Positions 1 to 12,867 of a DNA stretch of 64,000 nt are shown piece by piece. The stretch covers positions 124,001-188,000 of the forward strand of contig SSNU01000055.1 in the NCBI GenBank assembly GCA_012064415.1, read 5' to 3'. Position numbers and translations under genes: made by a program. This stretch comes from Gyrodactylus bullatarudis (taxonomy: Eukaryota; Platyhelminthes; Monogenea; Gyrodactylidea; Gyrodactylidae). The notes under the pieces are model-generated. The model saw only the letters and a program-made list of their open reading frames with translations, made no database searches and was not told the origin of the DNA. Within the stretch, counting starts at the first letter, position 1, and the number at the start of each line of letters is the position of its first letter.

Positions 1-903
1 ATATAGAAATAGTTATCACTATATCTGTATGTGAATCTATAAATTTAGCCCATTTTTCTTTCACATACTATTTCTAATTCTACTGTTTGTATTCATTAAT
101 CTAGAAATTCCCTTCTGGTACACACTGATTTTATTATCTGATTATTTGTATGAAAAAAATGATTTTACAATTTCTTCAATAATCCAGAAACTATTTGTAC
201 ACTACACTGCTCAAGTACACTATTCAAACTCCCTTTTTTCAAGATTTTTTCAATCTTTTTATAATATCCTTGCTATAGAAGAATATTAATCCATAACTCT
301 GAATTTCAATTCGTTTTATTTTTCTAATCGAAATAGATATTCACTCAAAAATTTGAAGATCAAAAGCTTTTACCAGAGCCACGTGTTCTTCCATGAAGTT
401 TTTTTATTTACAAAGAAAGCTTTAGAGTTCAACACTTTTCTTTAAAAATACTAGCTAAATTAAATAGTTAACATTTTATTCTTGCTATAACTTTTGCTTA
501 AAATACTTGAACATTGTTGTGTTGGCAGAAGCTGTACAAAACTGGTCTACTGGATCTAAATATTGTAAAAATCAGAAACTATTCTCTACCAATATATTGA
601 ATTTATCAAGCCTACTCACCTTTTGAGTTTCATGGTTTCTATTTGTATCGTTTAATAAAAAGTTCCGAATTTGAGTAGATTTGAATAAGCTTATAGTTTT
701 TATACAAGTTGCTTCATATGTTTCTGCATTTAATATCTTTAGATGTAGATCAAATCGGTAGCAGACAATAGAAATTATCTATTTGTAATCGATTTCGAAG
801 AAAAAATAAAGCAGAATTGGAATATTTTATTTTTCTACTGAATGCATGTGAAAAACATTATTAATGCATAGGATCATGTTTATGCGTATACCCCAATTTA
901 CTC
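1..903. other. AT-rich stretch without a recognised gene
   Basis: No convincing open reading frame, RNA gene or repeat copy is visible. It lies upstream of the start codon at 904 and may hold the promoter of that gene, but no clear core promoter element stands out in such AT-rich sequence. Confidence 0.5.
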
Positions 904-3900
904 ATGTCCTCAAAAATTGCTCACGTAAGATATTCCATGACAAAATTCATGCAGAACGAAATGAATAGTAACACCAAAATTTCAATCTGTCAATTAATGA
1001 ACATGCATGAGTTAGTTATTGAATTTTGTTTTTCTTCCTCAAGAAATACAAGATTTTATCATGGACATTGGCTGACTACGAGACAGGAAAGGTCTTTCAG
1101 ACTATTGAAATGAATGAAACAACATCCCTGGATCATACTTCTCTTGATGAGGTGAAACCATTGTCGGTTGTTGTCAAATTTCAAAATTATATTTGGGATG
1201 CGTTCAAAGAGGGCTCGGACACCTCTCCAAGAATTATTTTAGACTTGTTGAAATTATTCTCAGAAAACAGTTATCAGATTGCTGATTGTGTTATATTTCG
1301 AGGTAAACTTTCTACAGTAATTCTCAGGAAAAAGGTTAGTTTATATTTCATTTATATTACAGTAAAAGTATTTCTATTGAAACATCTTATTGAAACACGA
1401 ATATTTACCCCCTAATTGAGTATTATCTCGACCAATAAGAATGCAGCAAGTGATTTCTATATATAGGTCGACATAAACAATACTTAATTAGGGGGGTAAA
1501 TATTCGTGTTTCAATAAAAATATTTTTACTGTAATGTATATTTATAACATTTTCACTTGATGATACGTTAACATAATTCTGATTAACCCTGTGAGTGACT
1601 CAAATTGAGTCACACTGTGCCTCTGAAGACACAATTGAGCAACTTATTGTTAAGCCTCAGAAAACACTTGGTTTAGCACTCATTCGATAGGAAAATTATT
1701 AATCTCCTGAAATACACAGAGATCATTCGTCAAACACGTGATATATACGAGTTCAAAGAAAGTTTCTTTTTACAAAGAATGAATTTTTGTTTAAAACGTT
1801 TTTTTGAGAATCTAAATCCAAGGGTCATGGATAAAAACCAAGATAACTATTATCGATTAATCATAGCTGTGGAATTTGCTAAATCTTCAAAGGTAAGCTA
1901 TTATCGGATCATAAAACGACCGGTAAACAATAGGCAAAATAGGTTGAGTGCGAGTCAGGAAATGATATTCTCTGAGACTTTAATCGATAATTCGAATTAC
2001 AATTTGTTTTCAATCCTAAATAAAACGTACATCTTTGAACGGTAATCTGGTTTAGAAAAAAAATTGTATCCACGAGTATCTTGTAATCCTTTTTTGAAGT
2101 TGGTTCAGTTTCATGCTTTTGTTGAATATTTCTGTCATTGTTGATCTGGTTCAATTGTTATCAAATCATCGAAGAAAATCTCTCAAAGAAATGTCCAATA
2201 ATCAGATTTTATATGAAAATTCAATCTGACTAAAGTTAGCCCGTTATTCGAATTTCAAAAATGCACCGAATTTCCACTTTTTCAACTTTTGAGCCCGAAA
2301 TTTTTATCGATTTCGAGGATTCGAAGCAGTTTAATGCAGATCTTTGGGATCAACATTGAACGAATAATTCGAATTCACCTGCAGAAGTTTACTGAAATTC
2401 GTCATTACAAGTGGGAAATCAACCCATTTGAATTTTTCGATTATCACGAAGGCAAATTATCCAAAATCTGGAAGTTAAACTTTTTCTCTGAAACAGTAAG
2501 ATCTTCGCTACTTCTATGGCCAAATTCCAATTCTTGTTTTAATTTTGATCCGAAATATCATCACTTAACTGCTTCTAATTCTCGAAATCGATAAAAATTT
2601 CGGGCTCAAAAGTTGATAAAGTGGAAATTTGGTGTATTTTTGAAATACAAAATAAACGGGTTAACTTTGGTCAGATTGATTTTTTTCAAATATCCACTTC
2701 TTATTAGCTCATTCCGTTTTAGAATTCAAAAAGAAATTTTTTTCTGTGAATCCGGAGAAAAATATTGAGTTTCTTGTAAAAATGGTAAATTCTCATCTTC
2801 ACGTCAACTAGCTTTATATAAGAAGATTAGTTCAGGAAGTTTCGACTTTAGAAATAACCAAGTAAGAATTTAAGGATAAATTTTTATGTATCTCTGATTA
2901 ACAAAATTCATAAGTTTGATTTTTATCTATAAACTATGATCTTGGAAAAATGCATTAAGATTCATAATCAAGATAGCTTAATCAATATTTATTTGGATTC
3001 TAGACAGATCCGTGTGATCACTTGCAATTTTGATCTGTTTGAGGATCAATTAGCCTTTTTGATTAGTGACCAAGACTAGATAAAGATTCGAACTCACGGC
3101 GTTTTAGAGAAGCTCATTTTAGAAAGCTAGACAGCGTATTTAACTATCTTCATGTAGACAACATGAAAAAGATTTGTTGGTCACTGGAGTTATTGGATTT
3201 CTTGAATTGTTACTCCAGTAACTTTATCCTGGTCTCTCAAAAATCAAATGTACCTTGTTTGATTGAGATTAATCAAATTTTGAAATTGGTGCAAATTCAA
3301 AAAACTCCATCAATATGGAGAAAACTGTATTAAAAGTAAGGCTGTTGAAAAGAAAGGCTTATCAGGCTCTTAATTTATTTAACCAGTCTTGAATGCGACA
3401 ACCGAGAGGTTTTTCACTTTGCAATGACAAAAATTCTTCTCTTCATGAGTGACAAAACTCCCAAAGGACTTTCCAACAATGCAGTGCCAACTTGGCCCGA
3501 ATTCCTCGTCACACTTCTTCTTTATATGTCCAGCAATGTCTTTTTCAATCTTTTCAAATCGAAAGCTCTCCTCGATAATGCTCTTCATGCGTTCCCTCTT
3601 GTTAATCTCCAAATCGGCATTTTCAAATTTCACTTCCATCGTTGAAAAGAAACTTTTCAAGGGAAGCCTCTGAAAACTTTATATATCTGGAAAATTTTTT
3701 CACGCAATAAAACATTTCTTTCTGTTACACAATGTTGAGTTGTGAGTGCACTGATTAATTAACATATGAAATAGGCCAAAGCCTATTATCATATTGGTGG
3801 AAATAACAATGTCTCCTCGGATCAATATACAAACTTAACCGTAGAGTGCAAAAGTTTTTATTCTTCTCGCCTCTTTTCTTGCATTCCTCTGTTCATCTTT

Positions 3901-6900
3901 ATAGTTATCTTTCAACATATTTAACTTGTGTATCTTTTTATTATTTTAAACAAACCAAACTTTCTTTCACATACCTAGGCTGATTGATGCTTCCTGAAAA
4001 AAATTTAAACTTTTAAAATTGACATTTCTCAGCTGCTAAAGTGCACATAAAAGATTCAGAGAGTTTAGAAGTTCTTCAAATTATCGATTTTCAGTTGGTT
4101 TTCATTTTAGCCTTTACGCATAAACAGATCGAAAGGATACCTTCAAAACTACGGAATGAAATGTTCGAGTAATAGAGTGGGTCGCTAATTTTGAAATATT
4201 ATAAATTTCATTCGAGTTTTTATAGTAATTTAGAAACGTCGATTAAGAAATACAAGTTAGAATGTAGGTTTCGTATGCTCCGGAAAGCTTTTAGAATTCT
4301 CTTGGCCTTAAAGTTTTATATGGGCTCTTGAAAAAAAATTTTTTCAAATGATTTCATCAACCGTTTTCTTGATATATCATTTCCTATTCTCACATAAGAT
4401 TTGCTCCAAAAAATTGTAGGAAATTTGGGAAATTTAGTAAGCTGATTTATAAGATAATTTGGATTACATAAAACTATTATTTAAAGAAAAATATTTAGCT
4501 GCAACCTTCAAGATTTCACTCTGAAATCATGGTAAAACGTCATCAGGAATTTTGGAATTTTTTTTTGAAATTCTCTTACAAGTAGTAAAAAGATTCTGAA
4601 CCATCAAATGCTCTTAAAGGATTTCTGAACAAGTTAACGTCCCTTAAATAGAATGAAAATTCGGGTGGCTTTTTTAGACTTCCACAATGAGTTGTGATCA
4701 GCAAAAACGACATCTTCATTTTTCTGCAATTATTCTCGAGATTTCCTGAAATATTTCTGTTCTTTTATTTACAGCGTGAGCAATTTATCACTCTCTCTGT
4801 GTGTGTAAGCTTGCACATCAAAGATTATCCTGGGAAAATGCTAGAAAGTCTATTTAAAAATTCCTTTTGATTTGCAATAAAAAGCAATAGAAGAGCTGAA
4901 CACTGTGTCCATCATTAAGGGAATTTTCTTCGCATTTAAAATTAGAGTTGTATCCGAAGTATTGAAAAAAAACAGATTAGATTAACTTTAAATAAAGATA
5001 ACTCCTAGGATTCCTATGTTCTAGAGACTTGTATGTATTTCTAAATATCTTACGTTTACTTGAATTAGTTAAGGATTTAGCAAGAGTTCTCTACATGGAA
5101 TTCCTCCCATTTTCAGATATAGATCAATGATCGTTGAATTAAATGCACTTCAGTATAGCATATTTACTAAGAATCCATACGTTTTCTATATTCTGAATTG
5201 TAGACTCTACAATGTAGAGATGCAAATTTTTTTCTGAAAAATATATAATCTTTCATTCAATCATTAATAAACTCCCGCAATGAATTTATGAAATTCTGAT
5301 AGAGTATCAAAGTTTTGTAAAATATTCGTTGATAAAGATTAATTAATGTTGTAACAGGTAGTCTTTCAGAGACCTATTCGAATTATATTCTCTAGCTTAA
5401 GTTGTAAAGAGACAAACAAAGGTCATTTATCTTTTCTACAAAGATTAGAAGCTTCTTCTTATCATTAGAACCTGTCGCTTTCAAAGTCTCTGATTAAATT
5501 AATCCAACAGGTTCAACAGAACACATAAAAAAGGTTAATAAGAAAACGGACAAAATAGACCTCAAGTTATTTTTCCAAAGACTAGTGATATATTTTTAAG
5601 CTGAACAATATTTTATGTATTACTTTTAGAAATCAGTTGCCGAGAAGAAAGAACAGAAAAAGATTTTATTTGGCATTTCCTTAGCCCAGCAGAACAAGCT
5701 GAGATTCTTCAATACCTGGAGAACGTTAGCAGAGTCTATATCAAACTTGATCATGACCAGCATCATGTTTGATATACGCAGTAGAAATTTCCTTGATCAT
5801 AATCAGGAAAATGAGAAATCTTATCACGAAGTGGAATTCTATGGAAATCCTTGGTAAGTTTTTCTTTACATCAAGATAAAATAAGATTCCATATCTATTC
5901 AAGTTTAAAATTTGTTCAAATCTTTTCAAACGGTTTCATATTACAACTAATTTTTTTACTTTGAAAGTGATCAATAGAAAGTTTTTCATAAATTTCTTCT
6001 TCTAGTTATGAACGTGTTCTTTTTCGTAATATTTGAGCTTAAAAATCTTTCTCTATGCCGATTTCGCTGACATATCAAAAAACAAAACTAAAAAATTGCA
6101 ATTTGATAATTATCGAGTTAGTTCTCAACCCAGCATTATCAGAAATGTGAAAGAGGCTGCACCTGCAAATGGTAAGAGAGGTAGAAAGCGTAAAAGTCTA
6201 AGTAGACTACCAACATTGGACAGATACTTAAAAAGGAAGCAAAGATCATGGATAAAAGCCATCAAACTTAACTCTTTCCTTCAATGCTCCAAATTGAAAG
6301 AACCAATGAGAGGATTTCGTTTCTTAATACATATTTATCCAGTGGATGTAATAGTCTGACAAGAATCGGTAAAATATAAGCTTTATAACTAAATTTTCAC
6401 TCGTCATCTAAATCCTCTTCATCAATAGTTCATTAGAATCAGAAAGTATTCTTTAATAAGCTCGGCAATACTTTCCGAAAATCAAGAACTAAAATAATTG
6501 CAAATGAATCAGTATTAGATTCAAATCAGCTGTCTAATGATTCAGAAATTTTATATTGATCTTCTTATTGCAATTGTTGAATGAGATAAAATCCCTTTCA
6601 GAGAGCAAATTACATCCTCTACACCAGTTTTCTATTCAGATACATAATTATGAAATAAATGTAATAATCTGGCTAGATATGGGGCAGACAGTCCCCCCTT
6701 TTTATTTGATGGCGATCAAGAATTCTTGATCTCAATAAGAATCTAAGGAATGTAGAATTTTGACATTCAAATTTTTTCTCGACAGTCGTAAACATACATT
6801 CTTGCTAGGTAATAAGTAAAGTTTCAGAAATCCTAATTTGTCTGAATGGTATTGATTAGATCTAATATAACCATTCAATATTTTCCAGTCATTGTGTCTT

Positions 6901-9758
6901 CACACGCATTTTTCAGCTTTCAAATAAATCAACTTTTGATCACTCTCTCACGTTGAAGTCAGCAAAATTTTTCAACTCAAAGTTCAAAAAAATGGGAATT
7001 TGACGCTAACTTGGGATTTGAAATTTTAAAAATTTATTTTTTCAAATTTATTTTTCTCCTTACATCGTGAAGGTGGGCCTCAAAATCTTGATCAATTTTT
7101 TGATGAAAAAGTTGAGAATTTTGTAAAAATAATAAATTCCCATCTTCTTCATATTAACTAGGTGTATGTAAAGTGTACCAATATCAATCTAATTTTCAGT
7201 AAATCAATACTTTTCATATTTTTGACATGAGAATAAAACTTTTTAGATTGTTTATTGTTCCATCATAAGATATCAAATTTTTGGTTCAATATTAATCAAA
7301 ATGATTAATTCGATGATATTACATTAACAATTCCAAAGAATCATTGCTCAATGATTTATGATCCGATTTTTTATTTAGCATACATAAACATAGGCATTAA
7401 TGATTAGTAATGATGACATAATCTGAATGATTTTTCTATTATTTTTGTTTTACTCTCGATAATGTCAATGTAGCTGATGATGTAAATATGGTTCAATATA
7501 TCAGGAAATAGATATTTATTTTCCATTGAAAAACTCGATGAATATTTTTATTCTGAAAAATATATAAATTTTTGATAAATTCGTCATTTTTCTGGGATGT
7601 GGAAATATCAAATTTCAAGTAGGGAAAATGATGAAAAATTCAAAATTTGATTTTGACACGAATATGGGGTGATTCTTAAAATCATATTCCTTAAAATCAA
7701 CTTTTGATCATTCTCTCAGATTGAAATCACCAAAAATTTTCAACTCAAAGTTCAAAAAAATTGGGAATTTGGCGCTACTTCAAGATTTCAAATTTGCCGT
7801 ATTTTCCTTAAAAATTGTTTTTTTTTAATTTTTTTTCTCCATGTCGTGAAAGAGGGCCTCATGAACTAGATTCCAAAAAAATCTTGATCAAATTCGATTT
7901 CTTGATGAAAAATTTGAGAATTTTGTAAAAATCATAAATTCCCATTTTCATATAAACTAGGTTTATATAAGACAATGATGATTATGTACAAGAAATTCTT
8001 CTCTGAGAATAATAAGAAAATACGAATAAATTGGTGTCATCAGAAGGGTTTCTCTTAGGAATTCATCAAACTCAAGAATAATTGGAGCATTGACTTTTTT
8101 GAGAAGACTCTGATGATTCTTTCTCGAAGGAATCATGTTCGTGACTTAATTTGTCTTGATTCTTTGTACAAAAATATCCTCAAGAAGTTTCTTTCAGTCT
8201 TTATTCATTAATTCTTTCTGTTCTCTTATAATTATTATGCATTACGAGGTATTGTAAGGGGGATGGGTGAAGTTGTACTCAAGAATATTATTTTTCTCTG
8301 AAAATTTGCAAAAATAGCAAAAGAATTTTGATATTAAGCATGAAAAAATTCATCCTCCAGTTCTATACGTTGGTTCAAAGTTTAAATGATGTATTTTATT
8401 CAAGTTTTCCAACTACAAAAAATGTAGCTGAATTCGATCAGAATAAAAATTTTCGTTCATTTATCATGAATAATTGATAATACGATTATAATCAATAACT
8501 TCTGGTCTGTATTTGCCCTGGAAATCACTAGATCTGCTAACAAATACTTTTTTTAAATAAAACTAATTGTTTAAAGAAATTTAACTCCTCAAAAGATTTT
8601 ACCAATAAGTGAGTAGATGATAAGATAGTCTTTGATGAGAGACCCCTAAATTTTGATAACTAATACAAGTTGTATTATACAACGGTTACAAGAGTCATTT
8701 TCATTAATTGATTTCCAGGTGCATATCTGAATGGGACAAGGAGAATATGATGAATATTCGTTATGGTCTAGCTAAAGTGTTCCTCTATCTCCAATTGAAT
8801 GATATCCTCTTGTTGACTCATGTCAAGGTGTACTCAAACCAATATGACAAAGGCTTATTTATATTCCAAATGGATCATACTGACGATATACTGGATAAAA
8901 TTTCAAAAATATCGGTTAGTTTTACAAAGAGAAGGAAACTTTGTTTTGTTTCTTACTTGAGGATTTACTTTAAAGTAGTTTGATGAAAAAATTTCTGTGC
9001 TCTTTAAAATTCCACATTCATTTTTATTTCAGAAGCACATGGATGAAATTACTAGCAGTAAGACAGTGGATTATCCTGTGAAATCTGGACGACTTATCAA
9101 TGCTGTCTGTATTACCCCTTACGAAGGAGATAAATTATGCCTAACCGGCTTAACTCCTTCTCTTCAAGACTTTTTCAATAAAGAGTTCAATGATAATGCT
9201 CCTAAAAGGATACCCGTCAGAAAAAGATCATCGTTGATCAACTTTTTTGATCTTAGCAACCCAGAAACATCGCCATTTCCTCTAGGTTTATTAACAATGC
9301 AGAATGTGTTAGCTTCCAGTAAAGGCTATAGATTTATCACGTCATCAATTAAGGCAAATTATCACTTTTTATCTCTCAAAGATGAATCTTGTCCGCCGAG
9401 CTTGGACGTGTTTTTTTATCATGAACCATGGATTGGATCAATGGAATGGTTACTTCCATTTCTCAAGTCAAAAGAAAAGAATTTTTCCATTAAATGCTAT
9501 CAGTCAAAGCAATACTCTTTAGCTTTAATTTGTTGGGTTCATGAGAAAATGCAGAATATCAGTCATATTGACGAGACTTTTGTGAATGAAGAGATAGACC
9601 AACAAAATTCAGATAGTATAATTGATTTGGATTCAAGAAGTACTCTTAAACTTTGCAGCAGAAATTCAAATATAGTTTTAGCTGCTGATCTGTGTTCTAA
9701 TAACCAACTATCGTGTCCTAGCATTATTTATAATGTGAATTTTGAAATAAAAAGTTGA
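904..9758 (+). CDS. Five-exon gene, 485-residue protein of unknown function
   Basis: Exons are 904-924, 1044-1334, 5630-5853, 8719-8914 and 9033-9758. Donors are GTAAGA, GTTAGT, GTAAGT and GTTAGT. Phases match at every join (0, 0, 2, 0) and the frame stays open for 485 codons, which is strong evidence of a real gene. The first exon encodes only seven residues from an ATG at 904; a different upstream first exon remains possible. The protein is soluble-looking, with no signal peptide or membrane segment. A basic stretch (KKKSVAEKKEQKK) spans the junction of exons 2 and 3, and another (KRIPVRKR) lies near the middle. I do not recognise a domain. The two long introns (4.3 and 2.9 kb) hold transposon remnants and an antisense LC8 gene; the other two are 119 and 118 bp. 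Confidence 0.75.
1358..1533. repeat. 176-bp MITE with long terminal inverted repeats
   Basis: Starts TACAGTAAAAGTATTTCTAT and ends with the inverse, ATTTTTACTGTA. The arms pair again further in (TGAAACACGAATATTTACCC against GGGGTAAATATTCGTGTTTCA), so most of the element folds on itself. The TA at both ends fits a Tc1/mariner-type target duplication. It lies 23 bp downstream of a splice donor in the intron of the unknown gene. Confidence 0.75.
1583..1985. mobile_element. Degenerate TTAA-flanked (piggyBac-like) element
   Basis: Begins TTAACCCTGTGAGTGACTCA. The next bases form a palindrome (GAGTGACTCAAATTGAGTCAC). It resembles the better preserved element at 24985-25461 over several blocks: AGCCTCAGAAAA, CATTCGATRGG, ATTAATCTCCTG, CATTCGTCAAAC and TTTTTGTTTAAAACGTTTTTT. 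The right end is decayed (CTCTGAGACTTTAA near 1975). No transposase reading frame survives. Confidence 0.55.
2217..2817. repeat. R1 family inverted-repeat element in intron
   Basis: Two arms of roughly 100 bp (about 2224-2332 and 2567-2670) are inverted copies of each other and share GAGCCCGAAATTTTTATCGA. The right end carries the R1 signature, where text close to TTCTCATCTTCACGTCAACT is followed by AGCTTTA. The left terminal signature is missing. Similar ends occur at about 18.3, 43.8, 56.65 and 57.4 kb. Confidence 0.6.
3379..3639 (-). CDS. DYNLL1: LC8-type dynein light chain, nested antisense gene
   Basis: An 86-residue protein, close to the 89 residues usual for LC8, the dimeric hub that binds dynein intermediate chain and many other partners. 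The family core is present: KDIAGHIKKKCDEEFGPSWHCIVGKSFGSFVTHEE, described here by its key blocks KDIAGHIKK, WHCIVG and FGSFVTHE. The usual FIYFYLGQ strand is replaced by FCHCKVKN before the end VVAFKTG. That strand lies at the partner-binding groove, so binding may differ. The first ATG is at 3639; codons upstream are open but lack another ATG. The gene has no intron and lies antisense inside the second intron of the 904-9758 gene. AATAAA overlaps the stop codon. It may be a retrocopy or a diverged paralogue, as LC8 itself is usually almost invariant in animals. Confidence 0.88.
   Translation of the reverse strand: MEVKFENADLEINKRERMKSIIEESFRFEKIEKDIAGHIKKKCDEEFGPSWHCIVGKSFGSFVTHEEKNFCHCKVKNLSVVAFKTG
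3677..3685 (-). promoter_or_regulatory. Candidate TATA box of the LC8 gene
   Basis: TATATAAAG on the minus strand, 38 nt before the LC8 start codon. If used at normal spacing, the leader would be only about 10 nt. Such words are common in AT-rich DNA, so this is weak by itself. Confidence 0.35.
6033..6359 (+). pseudogene. Transposon-derived coding fragment with GRKRK motif
   Basis: An open frame of 108 codons without an ATG at its start contains KEAAPANGKRGRKRKSLSR, a basic AT-hook-like patch. The same patch recurs at about 56978-57037 (ATPAIGERGRKRKSLSG), and both copies are followed by related sequence (GTAATAGTCTGACRAGA, then TTTAYTACTAAAT-like text and AATCCTCT) at 6345-6420 and 57175-57250. 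Two copies with shared flanks mean a mobile element rather than a host exon. It sits in the third intron of the 904-9758 gene. The element type is not clear. Confidence 0.5.
6893..7158. repeat. R1 family repeat, partial copy
   Basis: Contains TTTGATCACTCTCTCACGTT, CAACTCAAAGTTCAAAAAAA and a right end reading AAATTCCCATCTTCTTCATA then TTAACTAGG. A second copy of the same half follows at 7680-7966. Confidence 0.6.
7680..7966. repeat. R1 family repeat, second partial copy in tandem
   Basis: Same order of blocks as 6893-7158: TTTTGATCATTCTCTCAGATT, AACTCAAAGTTCAAAAAAAT, a T-rich run, GTCGTGAAAGAGGGCCTCA, ATTTTGTAAAAATCATAAATT and TAAACTAGG. The copies lie in the same direction, about 0.8 kb apart. 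Confidence 0.6.
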
Positions 9759-10019
9759 TTTTCTGAATTTTCCTCTTATAATAGGATTTGAACATGGAAT
9801 ATAGAATTATCCTTAGCAAGTACAATTCATCAATTAATATTATTAATAAGAGATAATAGTTTGATTAAGAAACTGAAAAATTCGTTAATTGAAAATTAAA
9901 TTTCCAAAATTTCAATTTGAAATATCACGAGAAACTGTTTGAAATTCAAACTATTTTCACTCCTCTGATAGCACTTTTAATTTAAACTCTAGCGCGCGTT
10001 GTACGCTTTACAGTAAACT

Positions 10020-12150
10020 ATGTATGATCAACTCAAGCTCACTGATGGAGATTTCATCATAGCGGGTAAATGGCGACTTGTTAAGAAGATTGGTGCTGGC
10101 TCCTTCGGGGATATATATCTTGGGCATAATATTGTGACTGGCGAGGAAGTAGCAGTGAAACTTGAAGCAAACAATGCTCGCCATCCTCAGCTGTTTTATG
10201 AGAGCAAGGTTTATAAGTACTTACAAAATGGAATAGCTATACCTCGTCTACATTGGTTTGGTCTAGATGGAGTTAAAAACCAATACAAAGCCATGGTTCT
10301 CGATTTGCTAGGACCTAGCTTGGAAGATTTGTTTACTTTCTGCGGTCGCAAGTTTACTGTCAAGACGGTTCTAATGTTGGCCGAACAAATGCTTTGGAGA
10401 TTGGAATTTCTCCATAATAAGAGCTTGATTCATCGGGATATAAAACCAGACAATTTCCTCATGGGAATTGGTCCATTCTGTAATCGTGTTTTCATGGTCG
10501 ATTTTGGTCTAGCTAAAAAGTTCCGTGATCATAGAACAAAGCAACATATTATGTGTCGTACAGATAAGAATTTAACTGGTACTGCTCGTTATGCTAGTAT
10601 AAATGCTCACGCAGGTGTAGAACAATCAAGGAGAGATGATATTGAATCTCTTGGCTATGTCTTCATGTACTTCCTTCGTGGATCACTTCCCTGGCAAGGG
10701 CTTAGGGTAAGTTATTAATCAATACTATCTCACAATGAATTAAGAAATGCTCACTAGACTATCATATCGACTCTTATTTTCAAACTGATTGCCATTCTAA
10801 CTATAGATTTTAATTTGAAATCAACCTTTCTTTAGGTCAGCATCTATCAAAGTTTCTATTTCTATATATCTCTCTTTTTCTGTGTGTCCTAATACCAGAG
10901 TTAACGTTTATTCATGAGAATTTATTTCTCTTTTCCATTCATTTAAGAATGACTCCTAATTTATCATGCATGTAGAAATAGGTTTATTTTTTATTCATGT
11001 TTTCTCAAGAGAGAATGTTGTATAACCACATGACTAGACTGTAGCCTGTTAATCAATATTTATGATCTTTATAATTCTATATACATTTTCATCCTTTGTG
11101 CTCAAATATTTAGACTTTTAACCATCTCTCTTATATATCATATATTCATTAAATGAAATACTTTTTTAGGCCAATACAAAGAAACAAAAGTATGAAAGAA
11201 TTTTTGAGAAGAAGAGTGCCACTTCAGCACAGTCGTTATGCAAAGGATTCGATATCGAATTTGAAATGTATCTTCGCTATGCTAGAGATTTACCGTTTGA
11301 AGAGGCCCCAGATTATCTTTACTTGAGAAGTATCTTTAGAAAACTCTTCAAGACAATGAATTATGCCTGGGATTATGTATTTGACTGGACACTGCTCAAT
11401 CAGAAGTATTTCCCTCCCAAAGCCACTGGCGACAATAATAATCTTGAATTCCCCATGTTTCCCCCATTGGCTGTGAACAATAATGCCAATAATAACAATA
11501 CTGCTAGTAACAATCATCCCTCCCATAACAATAACTCAAATAATGTCAGTAATCCAAATGACAGTAAAAACATGCCCAACAACTCTCATCAAAAGTCTGG
11601 TAAGAATTCCAAACTCATGATTTATTCCATGCAAAACTATGGTAACCTAACCACTATCGAGGCTAGCAATCATCCAGGTTTCCTTGATAACCTTGTCAGG
11701 ATTTGAGAATAAAATCCTTTTGAGTATTTTTATTTTTCTCATCCATCCGCCTCATGAACCAACTCTCTTTTGTGAATAGAATTAAAATAATTATTTACAT
11801 GAATAGAAAATCAACATTATCACATGCATTATTCAATCAAAGAGAGAAAGAGTCTGACCTATTTTTCTAGTTGGCATAATTTTTTTATTATTTTGAAAAA
11901 CATTATCAATGATTTTCATTTCATCTCAACATGTTTATCGATGAAATTTCTATTTTTATTTTTTTTATAACCACATCTAGGTCCTTCTGGTACAATTTCA
12001 CAGCAACAGGAATTTATATCCAGAAATATCCTAGCTGAAGCTACTAAAAAGGTCAATATTAACTATCCCCTGGAATCCGATCAAGACCAGGGCCAGTCCT
12101 CAAATGTAATTAGTGATCAGCATGTCTTGAACAATTACAACCAAAACTAG
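10020..12150 (+). CDS. CSNK1A1: Casein kinase 1 alpha
   Basis: Exons 10020-10706, 11170-11599 and 11981-12150 join in phase (0, 1) to 428 residues. This is a monomeric Ser/Thr kinase of the CK1 family, acting in Wnt and other signalling. Visible: Gly loop GAGSFG (25-30), Lys47, HRDIKPDN from His138, DFG at 161-163, and the CK1 hallmark [14 protein letters not shown] in place of APE. The alpha-type run continues across the first join ([18 protein letters not shown]). The catalytic core diverges noticeably from insect and vertebrate CK1 alpha. The C-terminal tail is unusual: it is very rich in Asn (about 70 residues). If the second intron is retained, the frame runs on for 35 codons and stops at 11706, giving a shorter tail; both forms are possible. 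Confidence 0.93.
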
Positions 12151-12837
12151 GGTTCCTTTATATATAAAACCTACACTTGCTCCTACTATTAACCTCTATT
12201 ATTGTACTACTAATCGTTTGGACTATTTATTCCCGAATCTACACACACACACAAATGGGGATGGGTATTATAATTCAAACAAAACAAAAAAAAACATTTA
12301 ATACTAATAATAATATTACTTCATATTCTCTGAATCTCTCTCTCTCTCTTTCGTCTCATATTAAACTTGTTCCTCTTCCAATCAGCTATACACCACCCTC
12401 TCTTTCATATACATTACAGCTTGTTTTAGTTTGTTTGTTTTTCATTGACCTCAGGTTTTACTGTGCAATTCATTTCTCCTTAAAAATCCCATACAACTTT
12501 TGGGGCTATTTTCTACGCTTTTCCAAGTTACCCGCCATATTCACACACATGAATAATGGGAATATATTTCTTCTTTCCAACTGATTGTATTTTTGCCCTT
12601 TATTCACATTATTCTTGTATGTAAAACATGTTAAAGTGAACCCAATGAAAAACCAAACAAAACTCGTTTGCGTACGAAAGTTGGGTCCTGAAAATGAAGC
12701 AGGACTCCCATGAGAAGAGAGAAATTTGAAATTCTTATGAACAAAAAAATCTAATCGACTCAATAAACTATTTCCATAATTTGAATCGGTTCCCATTGAA
12801 TCTGATCAAATCAAATTGAGGTGCAGGAATTACAATA
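12151..12837. other. Convergent 3' region between CK1 alpha and PRIM2
   Basis: No coding sequence is apparent. It holds short CA and CT simple repeats (about 12240 and 12335) and presumably the CK1 alpha 3' untranslated region. Confidence 0.5.
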
Positions 12838-12844
12838 CTTTATT
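12838..12844 (-). terminator. Poly(A) signal of PRIM2
   Basis: AATAAAG on the minus strand, about 25 nt past the PRIM2 stop codon. Confidence 0.55.
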
Positions 12845-12867
12845 AGATAAAAATTTAATAGAATCAA

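Noticed and set aside
1779..2045. Coding exon between exons 2 and 3 of the unknown gene
   Set aside because: The sequence recurs at about 25.18 kb inside a TTAA element, so it is transposon-derived.
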